Below are positions 10,602-18,690 of a stretch of 64,000 nt of DNA, piece by piece. Both the position numbers and the translations under genes were made by a program. The first letter of the stretch is position 1; each line of letters starts with the position of its first letter. Under the pieces are notes generated by a model, which saw only the letters and a program-made list of their open reading frames with translations, was not told where the DNA came from and did no database searches. Origin of the DNA: Brevundimonas variabilis (GTDB taxonomy: Bacteria > Pseudomonadota > Alphaproteobacteria > Caulobacterales > Caulobacteraceae); NCBI RefSeq assembly GCF_014199945.1, contig NZ_JACHOR010000003.1, forward strand, positions 248,001 to 312,000, given 5' to 3'.

Positions 10602-11206
10602 CGGCCGCGCAGGGGCCTGAGCGACGAAATCCGGTCGTTCATGCCCCAGCGGTCCAGATTGCGAACATCATTGCTGAACACCTGGCATTGCCCCCGGAAG
10701 TTGGAGTCGGTGCAGGCTTCCCATTCCCCGCGGAACGTCATGGAGCTGACCGCATCGTTGAGACCGGTGCTGCCCAGGTTGGGCACAGCGCCCTGGAATG
10801 TGGCCTGCTCACCCCGGAAATTGGCGTCACGATAGAGCGTGATGGAGTTGCGCCCGCCGTTGAAACCGCCGCCGTTGCCCCAGTCTGGCCGGTCATCCCC
10901 ACCGGGCCGCCCGGGCCGTCCCCCATCCTCGAAATCGCCGCGCTGGCCGTTGCAGACCAGCAGGCCGTTGTCATTGCCGATGTCGCTGTCCGAACAACGG
11001 TTCAGCTGGATAGAGGACTCGCGCACATTGCGCCGGGTGTCCCTGCAATCGGCATACAGGCGCCCCTGGTTCACATAGGCCCCTGTGCAGCTCTGCTGAT
11101 AGCTGCCGCGCGGCGCGCCACGCTGCTGGGCTTCTGCCGTCTGAGGCACACTGGCAAGACCTGCCATCAGGGCCAGTCCGGCGGTTGCGACGATGATCGA
11201 TTTCAT
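10595..11206 (-). CDS. Secreted CVNH plus beta/gamma-crystallin domain protein
   Basis: A 203-residue exported protein with a Sec signal of about 26 residues (MKSIIVATAGLALMAGLASV, ending TAEA). The first domain (about 30-90) has SYQQSCTGAYV and IQLNRC with paired cysteines, the pattern of the cyanovirin-N (CVNH) fold. A Gly/Pro/Asp-rich linker (about 92-118) follows. The last part is a beta/gamma-crystallin domain with ITLYRDANFRGEQATFQG and ACTDSNFRGQCQVFS Greek-key motifs. Such domains bind carbohydrate and calcium respectively, so a surface or periplasmic role is plausible but unproven. A 212 bp divergent intergenic region separates it from trcR. Confidence 0.75.
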   Translation of the reverse strand: MKSIIVATAGLALMAGLASVPQTAEAQQRGAPRGSYQQSCTGAYVNQGRLYADCRDTRRNVRESSIQLNRCSDSDIGNDNGLLVCNGQRGDFEDGGRPGRPGGDDRPDWGNGGGFNGGRNSITLYRDANFRGEQATFQGAVPNLGSTGLNDAVSSMTFRGEWEACTDSNFRGQCQVFSNDVRNLDRWGMNDRISSLRPLRGRY

Positions 11207-11418
11207 GGCGATGACTCCCTCTCCCACACTTCCATAGTGCGTCTGAAAGACCAGTGTTTACCAGTCCGCATGAACCGTGGCTGTACGGCGTCGTCGGGGA
11301 TCGTTTTCTTTTGCGCCAAAGCGGACTATAGAACGACCATCGCGCCCGGCCGAAAGGTCGGGCGCCGCCGTTTCCAGCGCCCTGTTCCGGGCTGAATCAA
11401 TCTTCGGGAATTACGCCC

Positions 11419-12084
11419 ATGACCGACATCCTCATGCCCAAGGCCACTGCGGTCTGGATGGTGGACAATACGTCGCTGACCTTTGACCAGATTGCAGATT
11501 TCTGTGGCCTGCACCCCCTCGAAGTCCGTGGCATCGCCGACGGCGACGTCTCGCGCGACATCCGCGGGGTCGATCCGATCACCGGCGGCCAGCTGACCCG
11601 CGAGGAGCTGGACAAGGCCCAGGCGGACGAGAGCTATCGTCTCAAAGCCATCGTCAGCCGCCATGCCGAGCTGCTGAAAGTTACTAAGGCTCCGCCGAAA
11701 TATACCCCGGTCTCGCGTCGCCAGGATCGCCCTGACGCCATCATGTGGTTCGTCAAGAACCACCCCGAAGTGACCGACGCCCAGATCGCCAAATTGCTGG
11801 GCACCACCAAGTCCACCATCGAAAGCGTGCGCAACCGCACCCACTGGAACAGTCCGCAGATCAAGCCGGTCGATCCCGTGACCCTGGGCCTCGTCGGGCA
11901 ACTGGCGCTGGACGATCTGGTGTCCAAGGCGGCGGCCAAGAAGAACAAGGACGATCTCAAGAAGAGCGGGGGCACTATCCAGCCCGTCGACGAGACACCG
12001 GCCGAGCCGGAGTTCGTGCCGGAAGAGCGCGAGCGCCGCGGCGCGGAGCCAACAGCCGCCTCGGTCTTCGGCACCGGAAACTGA
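11419..12084 (+). CDS. trcR: Cell-cycle transcriptional regulator TrcR (DUF1013)
   Basis: A 221-residue protein of the DUF1013 family, named TrcR in Alphaproteobacteria. The conserved opening (MTDILMPKATAVWMVDNTSL) and the helix-turn-helix region (VTDAQIAKLLGTTKSTIESVRNRTHWN, about residues 116-142) are clear. The C-terminal third is Lys/Glu-rich and probably disordered. The family is associated with cell-cycle transcription through direct contact with RNA polymerase. I recall this from family naming, and it is not shown by the sequence. A strong hairpin follows at 12092-12119. Confidence 0.85.
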   Translation: MTDILMPKATAVWMVDNTSLTFDQIADFCGLHPLEVRGIADGDVSRDIRGVDPITGGQLTREELDKAQADESYRLKAIVSRHAELLKVTKAPPKYTPVSRRQDRPDAIMWFVKNHPEVTDAQIAKLLGTTKSTIESVRNRTHWNSPQIKPVDPVTLGLVGQLALDDLVSKAAAKKNKDDLKKSGGTIQPVDETPAEPEFVPEERERRGAEPTAASVFGTGN

Positions 12085-12091
12085 AACGAAA

Positions 12092-12119
12092 ACGGCCCCG
12101 GGATCACTCCCGGGGCCGT
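12092..12119. terminator. Bidirectional stem-loop terminator between trcR and a YdcH gene
   Basis: Perfect 12-bp stem (ACGGCCCCGGGA paired with TCCCGGGGCCGT) with a 4-nt loop TCAC. It starts 8 bp after the trcR stop and ends 20 bp from the stop of the convergent YdcH gene. The flanks have A-rich sequence on the left and TGGTTT on the right, so it could serve both genes. The T tract is short. Confidence 0.75.
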
Positions 12120-12139
12120 CTGGTTTCGGTCCGGACCCG

Positions 12140-12313
12140 CTAGTGGGCGCGGCTCTCGAGACTGGTGATTTCTTCCTTCAGCCTGAGCTTTCGTCGTTTC
12201 AGCTCCCTGACTTGAAGCGGGTCCACGGACGGTCTGTTCACTTCCTGCCGGATCACCGTGTCCAGTTGGCGATGACGGTTTCCCAGTTCGCGGATTCGGG
12301 CTTCGATGGTCAT
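12140..12313 (-). CDS. YdcH-like (DUF465) small helical protein
   Basis: A 57-residue protein (MTIEARIRELGNRHRQLD...) with the DUF465 pattern: an N-terminal helix, then P-S-V-D-P-L-Q-V-R-E-L-K-R-R-K-L-R-L-K-E-E-I. These proteins form a helical hairpin of unknown function. A second DUF465 gene lies at 13560. An ATG at 12328 would extend it by five residues. Confidence 0.75.
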   Translation of the reverse strand: MTIEARIRELGNRHRQLDTVIRQEVNRPSVDPLQVRELKRRKLRLKEEITSLESRAH

Positions 12314-12428
12314 GGCTTGCGCCTCCATGTCTAACGGACGAAGGTAGAGAGCGCCGGACCTGACCGACTGTAGAATCACATTTCAGTGATTGCCGATCAG
12401 CGCCGACCCACAGAGACTGACCCCCAAT

Positions 12429-13055
12429 ATGGACCATGATGTGAACGGAGCCGTACGCAACTCCAACCCACGGATTGTGGTCGGGATTTCCGGCGCATCT
12501 GGAGTGATCTACGGAGTTCGGGTGCTGGATGCGCTGAAGGAGCTGGGGGTCGAGAGCCATCTGGTCGTGACCCGCGCCGCCCTCCTGACCCTGTCGCAGG
12601 AAACCGATCTCGGCCCGGATGATCTGACCGGGCGGGCGTCGGTGGTCCACAAGCTGGCCGATGTCGGAGCCACGATCGCTTCCGGATCGTTCCGGACCCT
12701 GGGCATGATCGTCGCACCCTGCTCGGTCAAGACGATGAGCGAGATCGCTACCGGCGTGACCTCGACCCTGCTGACCCGGGCGGCGGACGTGGTGCTGAAG
12801 GAGCGGCGGCCGCTGGTCCTGATGGTGCGCGAGACCCCGTTCCACCTTGGGCATCTGCGCACGATGACCGCTCTGGCGGAAATGGGGGCCACCATCGCCC
12901 CGCCCCTTCCCGCCTTCTATTCGCGCCCGAAATCGATCGACGACATGGTCGACCAGTCGGTCGGACGGGCACTGGACGCTTTCGGGCTCGACTGGTCTGC
13001 GGTCAGGCGCTGGGAGGGCCTCAACGGTCCGGCGGCCGCGGGAGCCGCAGCATGA
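12429..13055 (+). CDS. ubiX: UbiX flavin prenyltransferase
   Basis: Makes prenylated FMN from FMN and dimethylallyl phosphate for the UbiD decarboxylase of ubiquinone synthesis. The 208 residues include RIVVGISGASGVIYGVRVL (flavin-binding first strand and loop), the APCSVKTMSEIATG motif and RRPLVLMVRETPFHLGHL, all diagnostic. UbiD is not in this window. The stop overlaps the next ATG as ATGA, so the TIGR02444 gene is translationally coupled. The start at 12429 gives a slightly long N terminus (MDHDVNGAVRNSNP) before the flavin fold. Confidence 0.93.
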   Translation: MDHDVNGAVRNSNPRIVVGISGASGVIYGVRVLDALKELGVESHLVVTRAALLTLSQETDLGPDDLTGRASVVHKLADVGATIASGSFRTLGMIVAPCSVKTMSEIATGVTSTLLTRAADVVLKERRPLVLMVRETPFHLGHLRTMTALAEMGATIAPPLPAFYSRPKSIDDMVDQSVGRALDAFGLDWSAVRRWEGLNGPAAAGAAA

Positions 13056-13519
13056 AGACCCTTTGGGACTGGTCGTCCGAGGTCTATTCCGCCCCGGGTG
13101 TGGCCGAGGCCTGTCTGCACCTTCAGGACGAGGCCGGCCAGAATGTACCGCTGCTGCTCTGGGCGGCCTGGATGGCAAGAACCGGACGGTCTGCGGATGC
13201 CGACACGCTGGAGGCCGCCTGCGACATGGCCCGGGCCTGGACGGACACCACCATCGTGCCGCTGCGGGTCATCCGTCGTGCCATCAAGAGCCCGATCCCC
13301 GACATGGGGGACCTGGCCCGCGAGCTGATCCGGGACCGCATCAAGGCTGTCGAACTGGAGGCCGAAAAACATCTTCTGGCCGCGCTCGAACAGCTCGCCC
13401 CGCCTCCCGATGGCGCGCCGAAGCCCGCGATCGACGGGCTGGTCGACACGGCGCGCCTCTGGTCCCGTGTCGTTCCACGTCCCGCCCTGACTGCGCTCGC
13501 CGAGCGCCTTCCGGCCTGA
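13052..13519 (+). CDS. TIGR02444/DUF2390 family protein
   Basis: A 155-residue soluble protein with the family motifs LWDWSSEVYSAPGVAEACLHLQD and VPLLLWAAWMA near the N terminus. The function of the family is unknown. It overlaps ubiX by 4 bp (ATGA), so the two are very probably co-translated. This hints at, but does not prove, a link to prenyl-flavin or quinone metabolism. A second short gene follows after 40 bp. Confidence 0.75.
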   Translation: MKTLWDWSSEVYSAPGVAEACLHLQDEAGQNVPLLLWAAWMARTGRSADADTLEAACDMARAWTDTTIVPLRVIRRAIKSPIPDMGDLARELIRDRIKAVELEAEKHLLAALEQLAPPPDGAPKPAIDGLVDTARLWSRVVPRPALTALAERLPA

Positions 13520-13559
13520 ACCCAGCTGAGCTATAGGGACCGCGCGTCCGGGGCTGACC

Positions 13560-13784
13560 ATGAACGACGACCAACCGATACTGACCGATGAAGAGATCGC
13601 CCTTCAGGCACAGCTGAAACTGCTGCGGGTCGAGCATGCCGACCTGGAGGCCTCAATTGAAGCGCTCAGCCATATGCCGATCCCCGACCAGCTGCTGATT
13701 GCCCGGCTCAAGCGCAAGAAGCTTGTGCTGCGCGACGAGATCGTGAAGGTCGAGGATCAGCTGCTGCCCGACATCATCGCCTGA
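13560..13784 (+). CDS. YdcH-like (DUF465) small helical protein
   Basis: A 74-residue protein with two helices (EIALQAQLKLLRVEHADLE and IARLKRKKLVLRDEIVKVED) around a M-P-I-P-D turn, the DUF465 hairpin pattern. It is the second such gene within 1.5 kb. The basic L-K-R-K-K-L-x-L-x-D-E-I segment aligns with L-K-R-R-K-L-R-L-K-E-E-I of the gene at 12140. Probably the end of the ubiX operon. Confidence 0.75.
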   Translation: MNDDQPILTDEEIALQAQLKLLRVEHADLEASIEALSHMPIPDQLLIARLKRKKLVLRDEIVKVEDQLLPDIIA

Positions 13785-13790
13785 GCGGAT

Positions 13791-14354
13791 CTAGCGGCCG
13801 CGCTTGCGAACCCACATCGCGGCATCAGCCTCGGCCATCCAGGCTTCGGCATCCATCTGACCGCTCCAGACCCGGATGCCAAAGGATCCTCCCAGCTTTG
13901 CCGTCTCGCCGCCCCAGGTGAAGCCGTCCCGCTCGAGCGTCTCGGTCAGGCGCCGGGCCTTTTCCCGTCCCGCTTCCAGACCCGCATTGAGCATCACCAG
14001 CCCAAACTCGTCACCGCCCAGCCGCCCCACGGCATCGCTCTCGCGCACATTGGCCATCAGCAGATTGGCCACATGGATCAGGGCCGCATCCCCGGCGGCG
14101 TGGCCAAGGGTGTCGTTGACCCCCTTGAATCCGTCCAGATCCAGATAGAGCAGCACAGCCTGGGAGCCATAACGCGTGCAGAAGGCCATGGTCCGGTTCA
14201 GTGCCTGCACGAAGCCGCGACGGTTCAGGGCCGGCGTCAGGACGTCGTGATCCGCGGCCGCTTCCGCCGCCTCGGCGCGCTGTCGCAAGGCCTCGACCTC
14301 GGCGCGCAGGCGCTCGAGCTCGGCATGCAGGTCGAGAGTGGCCAGGTCGGTCAC
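13791..14354 (-). CDS. GGDEF diguanylate cyclase, short form
   Basis: A 187-residue protein: an N-terminal coiled coil ([19 protein letters not shown], about 12-32) and a GGDEF domain. The signature is intact ([11 protein letters not shown]). An inhibitory I-site RxxD (RESD) lies five residues before GGDEF, so product inhibition is expected. D[17 protein letters not shown] carries the metal and substrate residues. There is no sensory or membrane domain, so partner proteins or dimerisation through the coiled coil may control it. It converts two GTP to cyclic di-GMP. It is convergent with the ubiX operon and divergent from purE. Confidence 0.88.
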   Translation of the reverse strand: MTDLATLDLHAELERLRAEVEALRQRAEAAEAAADHDVLTPALNRRGFVQALNRTMAFCTRYGSQAVLLYLDLDGFKGVNDTLGHAAGDAALIHVANLLMANVRESDAVGRLGGDEFGLVMLNAGLEAGREKARRLTETLERDGFTWGGETAKLGGSFGIRVWSGQMDAEAWMAEADAAMWVRKRGR

Positions 14355-14478
14355 AGGGGGGAACGGCTCCGGAAGGACCGCGACTCAATCCAGCGCGATA
14401 GGCCATATGCTAACGCCGTCTGTTGCGGGCGCAACGCGCGTGCTGTATCGCGCCGCTTTCCCGCGAAAGGCGACGCTG

Positions 14479-14985
14479 ATGGCGACGGTCCTTCCTCCGC
14501 AGAGTTCGCCCCCCGTGGCGATCATCATGGGCAGTCGATCCGACTGGCCCACAATGAAGCACGCGGCCGAAACTCTGGACCGGCTGGGCGTGGCCTGGGA
14601 GGCCAAAGTGGTCTCGGCCCATCGCACGCCACAACGCCTGTATGATTTCGCCAACGGCGCAAAGGCAGCCGGTTTCAAGGTCGTCATCGCCGGTGCCGGC
14701 GGTGCCGCCCATCTGCCGGGCATGGCGGCATCCATGACCGACCTGCCCGTGCTCGGTGTTCCGGTGCAGTCCAAGGCGCTGAGCGGGCTCGATTCGCTGC
14801 TGTCGATCGTCCAGATGCCCGGGGGGATCCCGGTCGCGACCCTGGCCATCGGCGAGGCGGGAGCCAAGAATGCCGGCATTCTGGCGGCCCAGATCCTGGC
14901 GCTGTCGGACGAGACCCTGGCCGGACGGCTGACCGCCTTCCGTGAGGCCCAGACCGAGGCCGTGCACGAAACCGTCGAGGACTGA
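14479..14985 (+). CDS. purE: N5-carboxyaminoimidazole ribonucleotide mutase PurE
   Basis: Class I PurE of de novo purine synthesis, converting N5-CAIR to CAIR. The 168 residues have [12 protein letters not shown] (phosphate loop), [14 protein letters not shown] (catalytic His) and [16 protein letters not shown] with [28 protein letters not shown]. The ATG at 14479 gives [12 protein letters not shown] before the fold. Only 2 bp separate its stop from the TTG start of purK, the partner enzyme, so they form an operon. Confidence 0.95.
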   Translation: MATVLPPQSSPPVAIIMGSRSDWPTMKHAAETLDRLGVAWEAKVVSAHRTPQRLYDFANGAKAAGFKVVIAGAGGAAHLPGMAASMTDLPVLGVPVQSKALSGLDSLLSIVQMPGGIPVATLAIGEAGAKNAGILAAQILALSDETLAGRLTAFREAQTEAVHETVED

Positions 14986-14987
14986 GA

Positions 14988-16085
14988 TTGCCGACCCTGC
15001 CGCTTTCTCCCGGTTCGACCATCGGCATCCTGGGCGGGGGCCAGCTGGGCCGGATGCTGAGCCAGGCGGCCTCGCGACTGGGCTTCGACGTCGTCATTCT
15101 CGATCCGGAGGAGAACAGCCCGGCCGGTCGCGTCTCCCGCGGCCAGATCGTGGCGGAATACGATGATCCCACGGCCCTGACGGTACTCGGCCGGGTCTGC
15201 GATGTCGTGACCTTCGAGTTCGAGAATGTGCCCGCCGCGTCGATCGAGCGGCTGGCCGAGGCCGGGGCGCTGGTGGCTCCGGGACCAACCGCCCTGGCCG
15301 TGGCGCAGGACCGGGTCGACGAGAAGACCTTCCTGAATGCCGTGGGGGCCACCACCGTCGACTTCGTCGCCGTGGACACGCTGGACGACCTGACGGCGGC
15401 CATTCAGCATTTGGGGACGCCGTCCCTGCTGAAGACACGACGCGAGGGCTATGACGGCAAGGGTCAGGTCTGGATACGGGATGCGGCCGAAGCCGAGGCG
15501 GCTTTCGAGGCCATCGCCGGCCGCCCGGCCATTCTGGAAGCCCGGGCGGCCTTCACGCGCGAACTGTCCATTATCGCGGCGCGCAGCCAGTCCGGCGAGA
15601 TTGCAGTCTATCCGCTGGGCGAGAACACCCATACCAAAGGGGTGCTGAAGACGACCCTCGCCCCCGCCGTCACCGACGCCGCCACCGATGCCCGGGCCCG
15701 GGAGATCGCCGAGGCCATTCTGGACGGGCTGGACTATGTTGGGGTGCTGGGCGTCGAACTGTTCGACATCCCGGGGCAGGACGGACAGGCGGGTGGGCTG
15801 CTTGTCAACGAGATCGCGCCCCGGGTCCACAACACCGGCCACTGGACGCAGGACGGCTGTGGCTGCGACCAGTTCGAACAGCACATCCGCGCCATCACTG
15901 GCTGGCCTCTGGGGGCTACGGCGGCCCACGCCCGCGTCGAGATGACGAACCTGCTGGGCGACGAGATCGATCAGTGGACGAACCTGTCAGCCGAGCCCGA
16001 TGTCCGGCTTCACCTCTACGGCAAGACCGAAGCCCGGCCGGGCCGCAAGATGGCGCATGTGAACCGGGTCAGGTCGCTGGCCTGA
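14988..16085 (+). CDS. purK: N5-carboxyaminoimidazole ribonucleotide synthetase PurK
   Basis: ATP-grasp enzyme making N5-CAIR from AIR, bicarbonate and ATP, feeding PurE. The 365 residues have the nucleotide fold IGILGGGQLGRML, the FEFENVP segment, the ATP-grasp region RREGYDGKGQ and the metal-binding NEIAPRVHNTGHWT. TTG is the only sensible start given the 2 bp spacing from purE. The downstream COQ9 gene is convergent. Confidence 0.95.
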   Translation: MPTLPLSPGSTIGILGGGQLGRMLSQAASRLGFDVVILDPEENSPAGRVSRGQIVAEYDDPTALTVLGRVCDVVTFEFENVPAASIERLAEAGALVAPGPTALAVAQDRVDEKTFLNAVGATTVDFVAVDTLDDLTAAIQHLGTPSLLKTRREGYDGKGQVWIRDAAEAEAAFEAIAGRPAILEARAAFTRELSIIAARSQSGEIAVYPLGENTHTKGVLKTTLAPAVTDAATDARAREIAEAILDGLDYVGVLGVELFDIPGQDGQAGGLLVNEIAPRVHNTGHWTQDGCGCDQFEQHIRAITGWPLGATAAHARVEMTNLLGDEIDQWTNLSAEPDVRLHLYGKTEARPGRKMAHVNRVRSLA

Positions 16086-16103
16086 CCAGGCCATCGCTTT
16101 GGA

Positions 16104-16781
16104 TCAGACCTTTGCGCCGTAGCGCAATCGGCTCAGCAGTTCGGTGGCCTTGCGGATCGGTCTTTCGAAATCCTTGCCCGCCTTCCACTTTTCGAAGGCC
16201 ATGACGTTGTCGATCCGGGCGGAAACAAAGGCCTCGGCCTTTTCGCGTCCGTCGAACCATCGCAGGGTCAGGGCCGGGATCAGGATGCCCGACAGGATCG
16301 TGCGTTTCGAATAGTGGTTCCAGTCGGTGGCCGTGTCGCCCGCCCAGCGCCACAGATGGTCCGCAGTCTCCCACGCGAGGGACAGCCCCAGATCGGCATT
16401 GGTCGGCAGGGCCAGGAAGGCGGCGCAGCGTTTCGTCGCGGCCAGATCTGCGGCTCCCGCCTCCATCCGCGCCGAGACCGACACAGCGATTCGCTCGCGC
16501 ATCTTCAATGTTGCCGCCGGGGTCTGTTCCAGGGCGGCCAGGGCCCGCGCGTCGTGGCGTCGCGACAGCAGGGCCGCGAGGTCCCGCGCCCCGTTCGGGA
16601 ACAGCAGTTCTTCGTCACCCTCGGACAGGCCACTGGCCTCGCAGGCCGAACGCAGCAGGCGGCTGTTCCAGCCCAGCCGGGGCGCACGGGCGATGGCGGC
16701 GTCCAGCACGGTCTGTTCCATGCGGTCGGCCCAGTCCGGGGCTTCTGTATTCGACAGGTGTGGCGCGTCGGTCATGGTCAC
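16104..16781 (-). CDS. COQ9 family protein (rpsU-divergent)
   Basis: A 225-residue protein of the COQ9 / rpsU-divergently-transcribed family. The N-terminal part is TetR-like (VLDAAIARAPRLGWNSRLLR) and the C-terminal part has the family's LALPTNADLGLSLAWETADHLWRWAGDTATDWNHYSKR. Eukaryotic COQ9 binds lipid and presents substrates to COQ7 in ubiquinone synthesis. The position, directly divergent from rpsU, is the classic alphaproteobacterial arrangement that gave the family its name and supports the call. Confidence 0.9.
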   Translation of the reverse strand: MTMTDAPHLSNTEAPDWADRMEQTVLDAAIARAPRLGWNSRLLRSACEASGLSEGDEELLFPNGARDLAALLSRRHDARALAALEQTPAATLKMRERIAVSVSARMEAGAADLAATKRCAAFLALPTNADLGLSLAWETADHLWRWAGDTATDWNHYSKRTILSGILIPALTLRWFDGREKAEAFVSARIDNVMAFEKWKAGKDFERPIRKATELLSRLRYGAKV

Positions 16782-16982
16782 AGGATAAGCCCGAAAAACC
16801 TGCGCTGCGACCCTCCACGAACCGCCGCGACGATCTGGACAGGACGGTGTGGCTCGTGTATCAGCCCGCCTTCACCTCGCGACCCCTCCGCATTTTCGGG
16901 GATCGGCCGAGAGGAACGTGTTTATTTGTCTGCCCGACTGCCCTGAGAGGGTGCGCGGCGGGCGGCCAAAGGAGAGATACCC

Positions 16983-17222
16983 CTGGTTCAGATTTTTGTC
17001 CGCGACAACAATGTCGATCAGGCGCTCAAAGCCCTGAAGAAGAAGATGCAGCGTGAAGGCAGCTTCCGTGAAATGAAGCGCCACGTGCATTTCGAGAAGC
17101 CCTCGGAAAAGCGTGCCCGTCAAAAGGCTGAAGCCGTGCGTCGCGCCCGCAAGCTGGCTCGCAAGCGCGCCCAGCGCGAAGGCCTGCTGCCGCCGCCCAA
17201 GCCGCGCGTCCCGCGCGTCTGA
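16983..17222 (+). CDS. rpsU: 30S ribosomal protein bS21, apparent CTG start
   Basis: A 79-residue basic protein reading (M)[19 protein letters not shown], then [11 protein letters not shown] and [19 protein letters not shown], unmistakably bS21. The frame has no ATG, GTG or TTG before the conserved VQIFV. An in-frame TGA lies about 40 bp upstream, leaving only CTG at 16983. A Shine-Dalgarno AAAGGAG at 16968-16974 lies 8 nt before this CTG. A normal gene finder that excludes CTG would miss or truncate it. bS21 takes part in initiation on the 30S subunit, so a weak start codon could set its level. Followed by a strong terminator. Confidence 0.9.
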   Translation: MVQIFVRDNNVDQALKALKKKMQREGSFREMKRHVHFEKPSEKRARQKAEAVRRARKLARKRAQREGLLPPPKPRVPRV

Positions 17223-17244
17223 CGCCGATCAGGCCCTGAGGATC

Positions 17245-17276
17245 AAAAGCCGCCCCGGGAAACCGGGGCGGCTTTT
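17245..17276 (+). terminator. Rho-independent terminator of rpsU
   Basis: A perfect 14-bp stem (AAAAGCCGCCCCGG with CCGGGGCGGCTTTT), GAAA loop and T-rich tail, starting 22 bp after the rpsU stop. It also lies just past the 3' end of the convergent ABC permease gene, with A residues on the other side, so it may act in both directions. Confidence 0.9.
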
Positions 17277-17304
17277 TCTTTGGTCATCTCTCAAGCCGGA
17301 CGGA

Positions 17305-18690
17305 TCAGGACCGCCCCAGCATCGCGCTGGCAAAGCTCTTCCAGCTGAGCTTGACGTCCGACAGGGCACCCGCCCGGAAGGCGCGACCCGCCAGCCAGAT
17401 CATCAGCAGGGCAAAGGCGAACATGCCGACCATGGTGCCGATGATCTCGAACATCGGGGGCTCGGACGGCGCACGGGCACTCATCAGGAAGGGCGTGAAG
17501 AAGGGTACCCACGACAGGATCCGGACGATCGCCGCATCCGGCGTCTGCAGGGCCATCTGCATGACTAGGATTGGCACGACCAGGATCATCATGATCGGCC
17601 CCATCAGGGTCTGGGCATCGCGCGGTGTCTCGCAGAAGGCCCCGATCGCGGCGAACAGCACCGCGTACATCAGGTACCCGCCGACCGCATAGGCCAGGAA
17701 ATAGAAGATCAGCCCGCCGTCCAGCAGGACCGAGCCGATATCTACCGCTGTCTGGGGAAAGGTCGTCAGCAGGCCGAATGCGCCTATTCCCCCCCATACC
17801 AGCATGACCGTACCCGTCAGCATCGCCACGCCCAGAACCTTGCCCGTCATCATCTCGGTCGACGATGCCGACGACAGCAGGACCTCCAGGATCTTGTTGG
17901 ACTTCTCCTCCATCACGCTGTTCAGCAGGATCGAGGCCCCTGTGATGACCAGCGACCACAGCAGAAAGCCGGACGCCAGTCCGACGATCCCCGGCAGGCG
18001 ATCTCGGAAGGACACCTCCCCGCCACTGGCCGACTGGGGCGAAAGGGCGGTGATCTCGGGCCGGAACTTTTCCATCTCGCTGACGACGGTGGGATCAATG
18101 CCCGCCGTCTGGAACACGTCGCGGCGGTGGGCGTCGCGAAGGGCAGCCCGAACGACATCCTCGACAGCATCGTCCGTCGCGCGACGGGTCCAGACACGAG
18201 CCGAGGGCGCCTCTTCGCCCCTTGTCAGGAAGACCACGGCATCCAGTTGCTGGGCCTCCGGCACCTCGTCTCCGAGATACCTGCGTGCCAGGGCTTCGCG
18301 CGGCTCGCCGGACGGGGTCGTCGCCAGGTCAGACGGCACGTCCACGAACTGCATGGTTGGCCCGCTGATGCGGTTCAGGGCCTCACTGGCCGCTGTACCG
18401 CCAGCAGATCCGGCCGCCTTCTCCGCCGCCTCCTGCGCTTCCCGGCGATTTTCGAGCCTGCGTTCCCGGTCGCGCGCAAAGGAGTCCCGCACGGCAGCCG
18501 CAAGGCCGGACGCCGCAGGCCCCTCTTCGATCAGGACCACTTGCCGGACCGGCTGGCTTGTCTGCATCAGGATCGGCAGGGCTCCGCCCAGCACCGCGAA
18601 CATCGGAAAGGCCAGCAGCGACAGCCAGAAACCGACCGTCCTGGCATAGGCCATGAATTCGCGTTGAGCGATCAGCAGGATACGGTTCAT
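17305..18690 (-). CDS. ABC-2 type exporter permease (NatB/YhaP-like)
   Basis: A 461-residue membrane protein. One N-terminal helix (AYARTVGFWLSLLAFPMFAVLG) is followed by a large periplasmic domain of about 190 residues and then five to six helices. The MEEKSNKILEVLLSS motif is the hallmark of ABC-2 permeases of the NatB type. Na+ export is known for Bacillus NatB, but the substrate here is not determinable. Its ATG overlaps the stop of the upstream ATPase gene by 4 bp, so the two form an ATPase-permease pair. Confidence 0.88.
   Translation of the reverse strand: MNRILLIAQREFMAYARTVGFWLSLLAFPMFAVLGGALPILMQTSQPVRQVVLIEEGPAASGLAAAVRDSFARDRERRLENRREAQEAAEKAAGSAGGTAASEALNRISGPTMQFVDVPSDLATTPSGEPREALARRYLGDEVPEAQQLDAVVFLTRGEEAPSARVWTRRATDDAVEDVVRAALRDAHRRDVFQTAGIDPTVVSEMEKFRPEITALSPQSASGGEVSFRDRLPGIVGLASGFLLWSLVITGASILLNSVMEEKSNKILEVLLSSASSTEMMTGKVLGVAMLTGTVMLVWGGIGAFGLLTTFPQTAVDIGSVLLDGGLIFYFLAYAVGGYLMYAVLFAAIGAFCETPRDAQTLMGPIMMILVVPILVMQMALQTPDAAIVRILSWVPFFTPFLMSARAPSEPPMFEIIGTMVGMFAFALLMIWLAGRAFRAGALSDVKLSWKSFASAMLGRS

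Noticed and set aside
11634-13178. 514-codon minus-strand frame across trcR, terminator, ydcH and ubiX
   Set aside because: It crosses several supported genes and a terminator. The Arg/Pro/Ser-rich composition marks a shadow.
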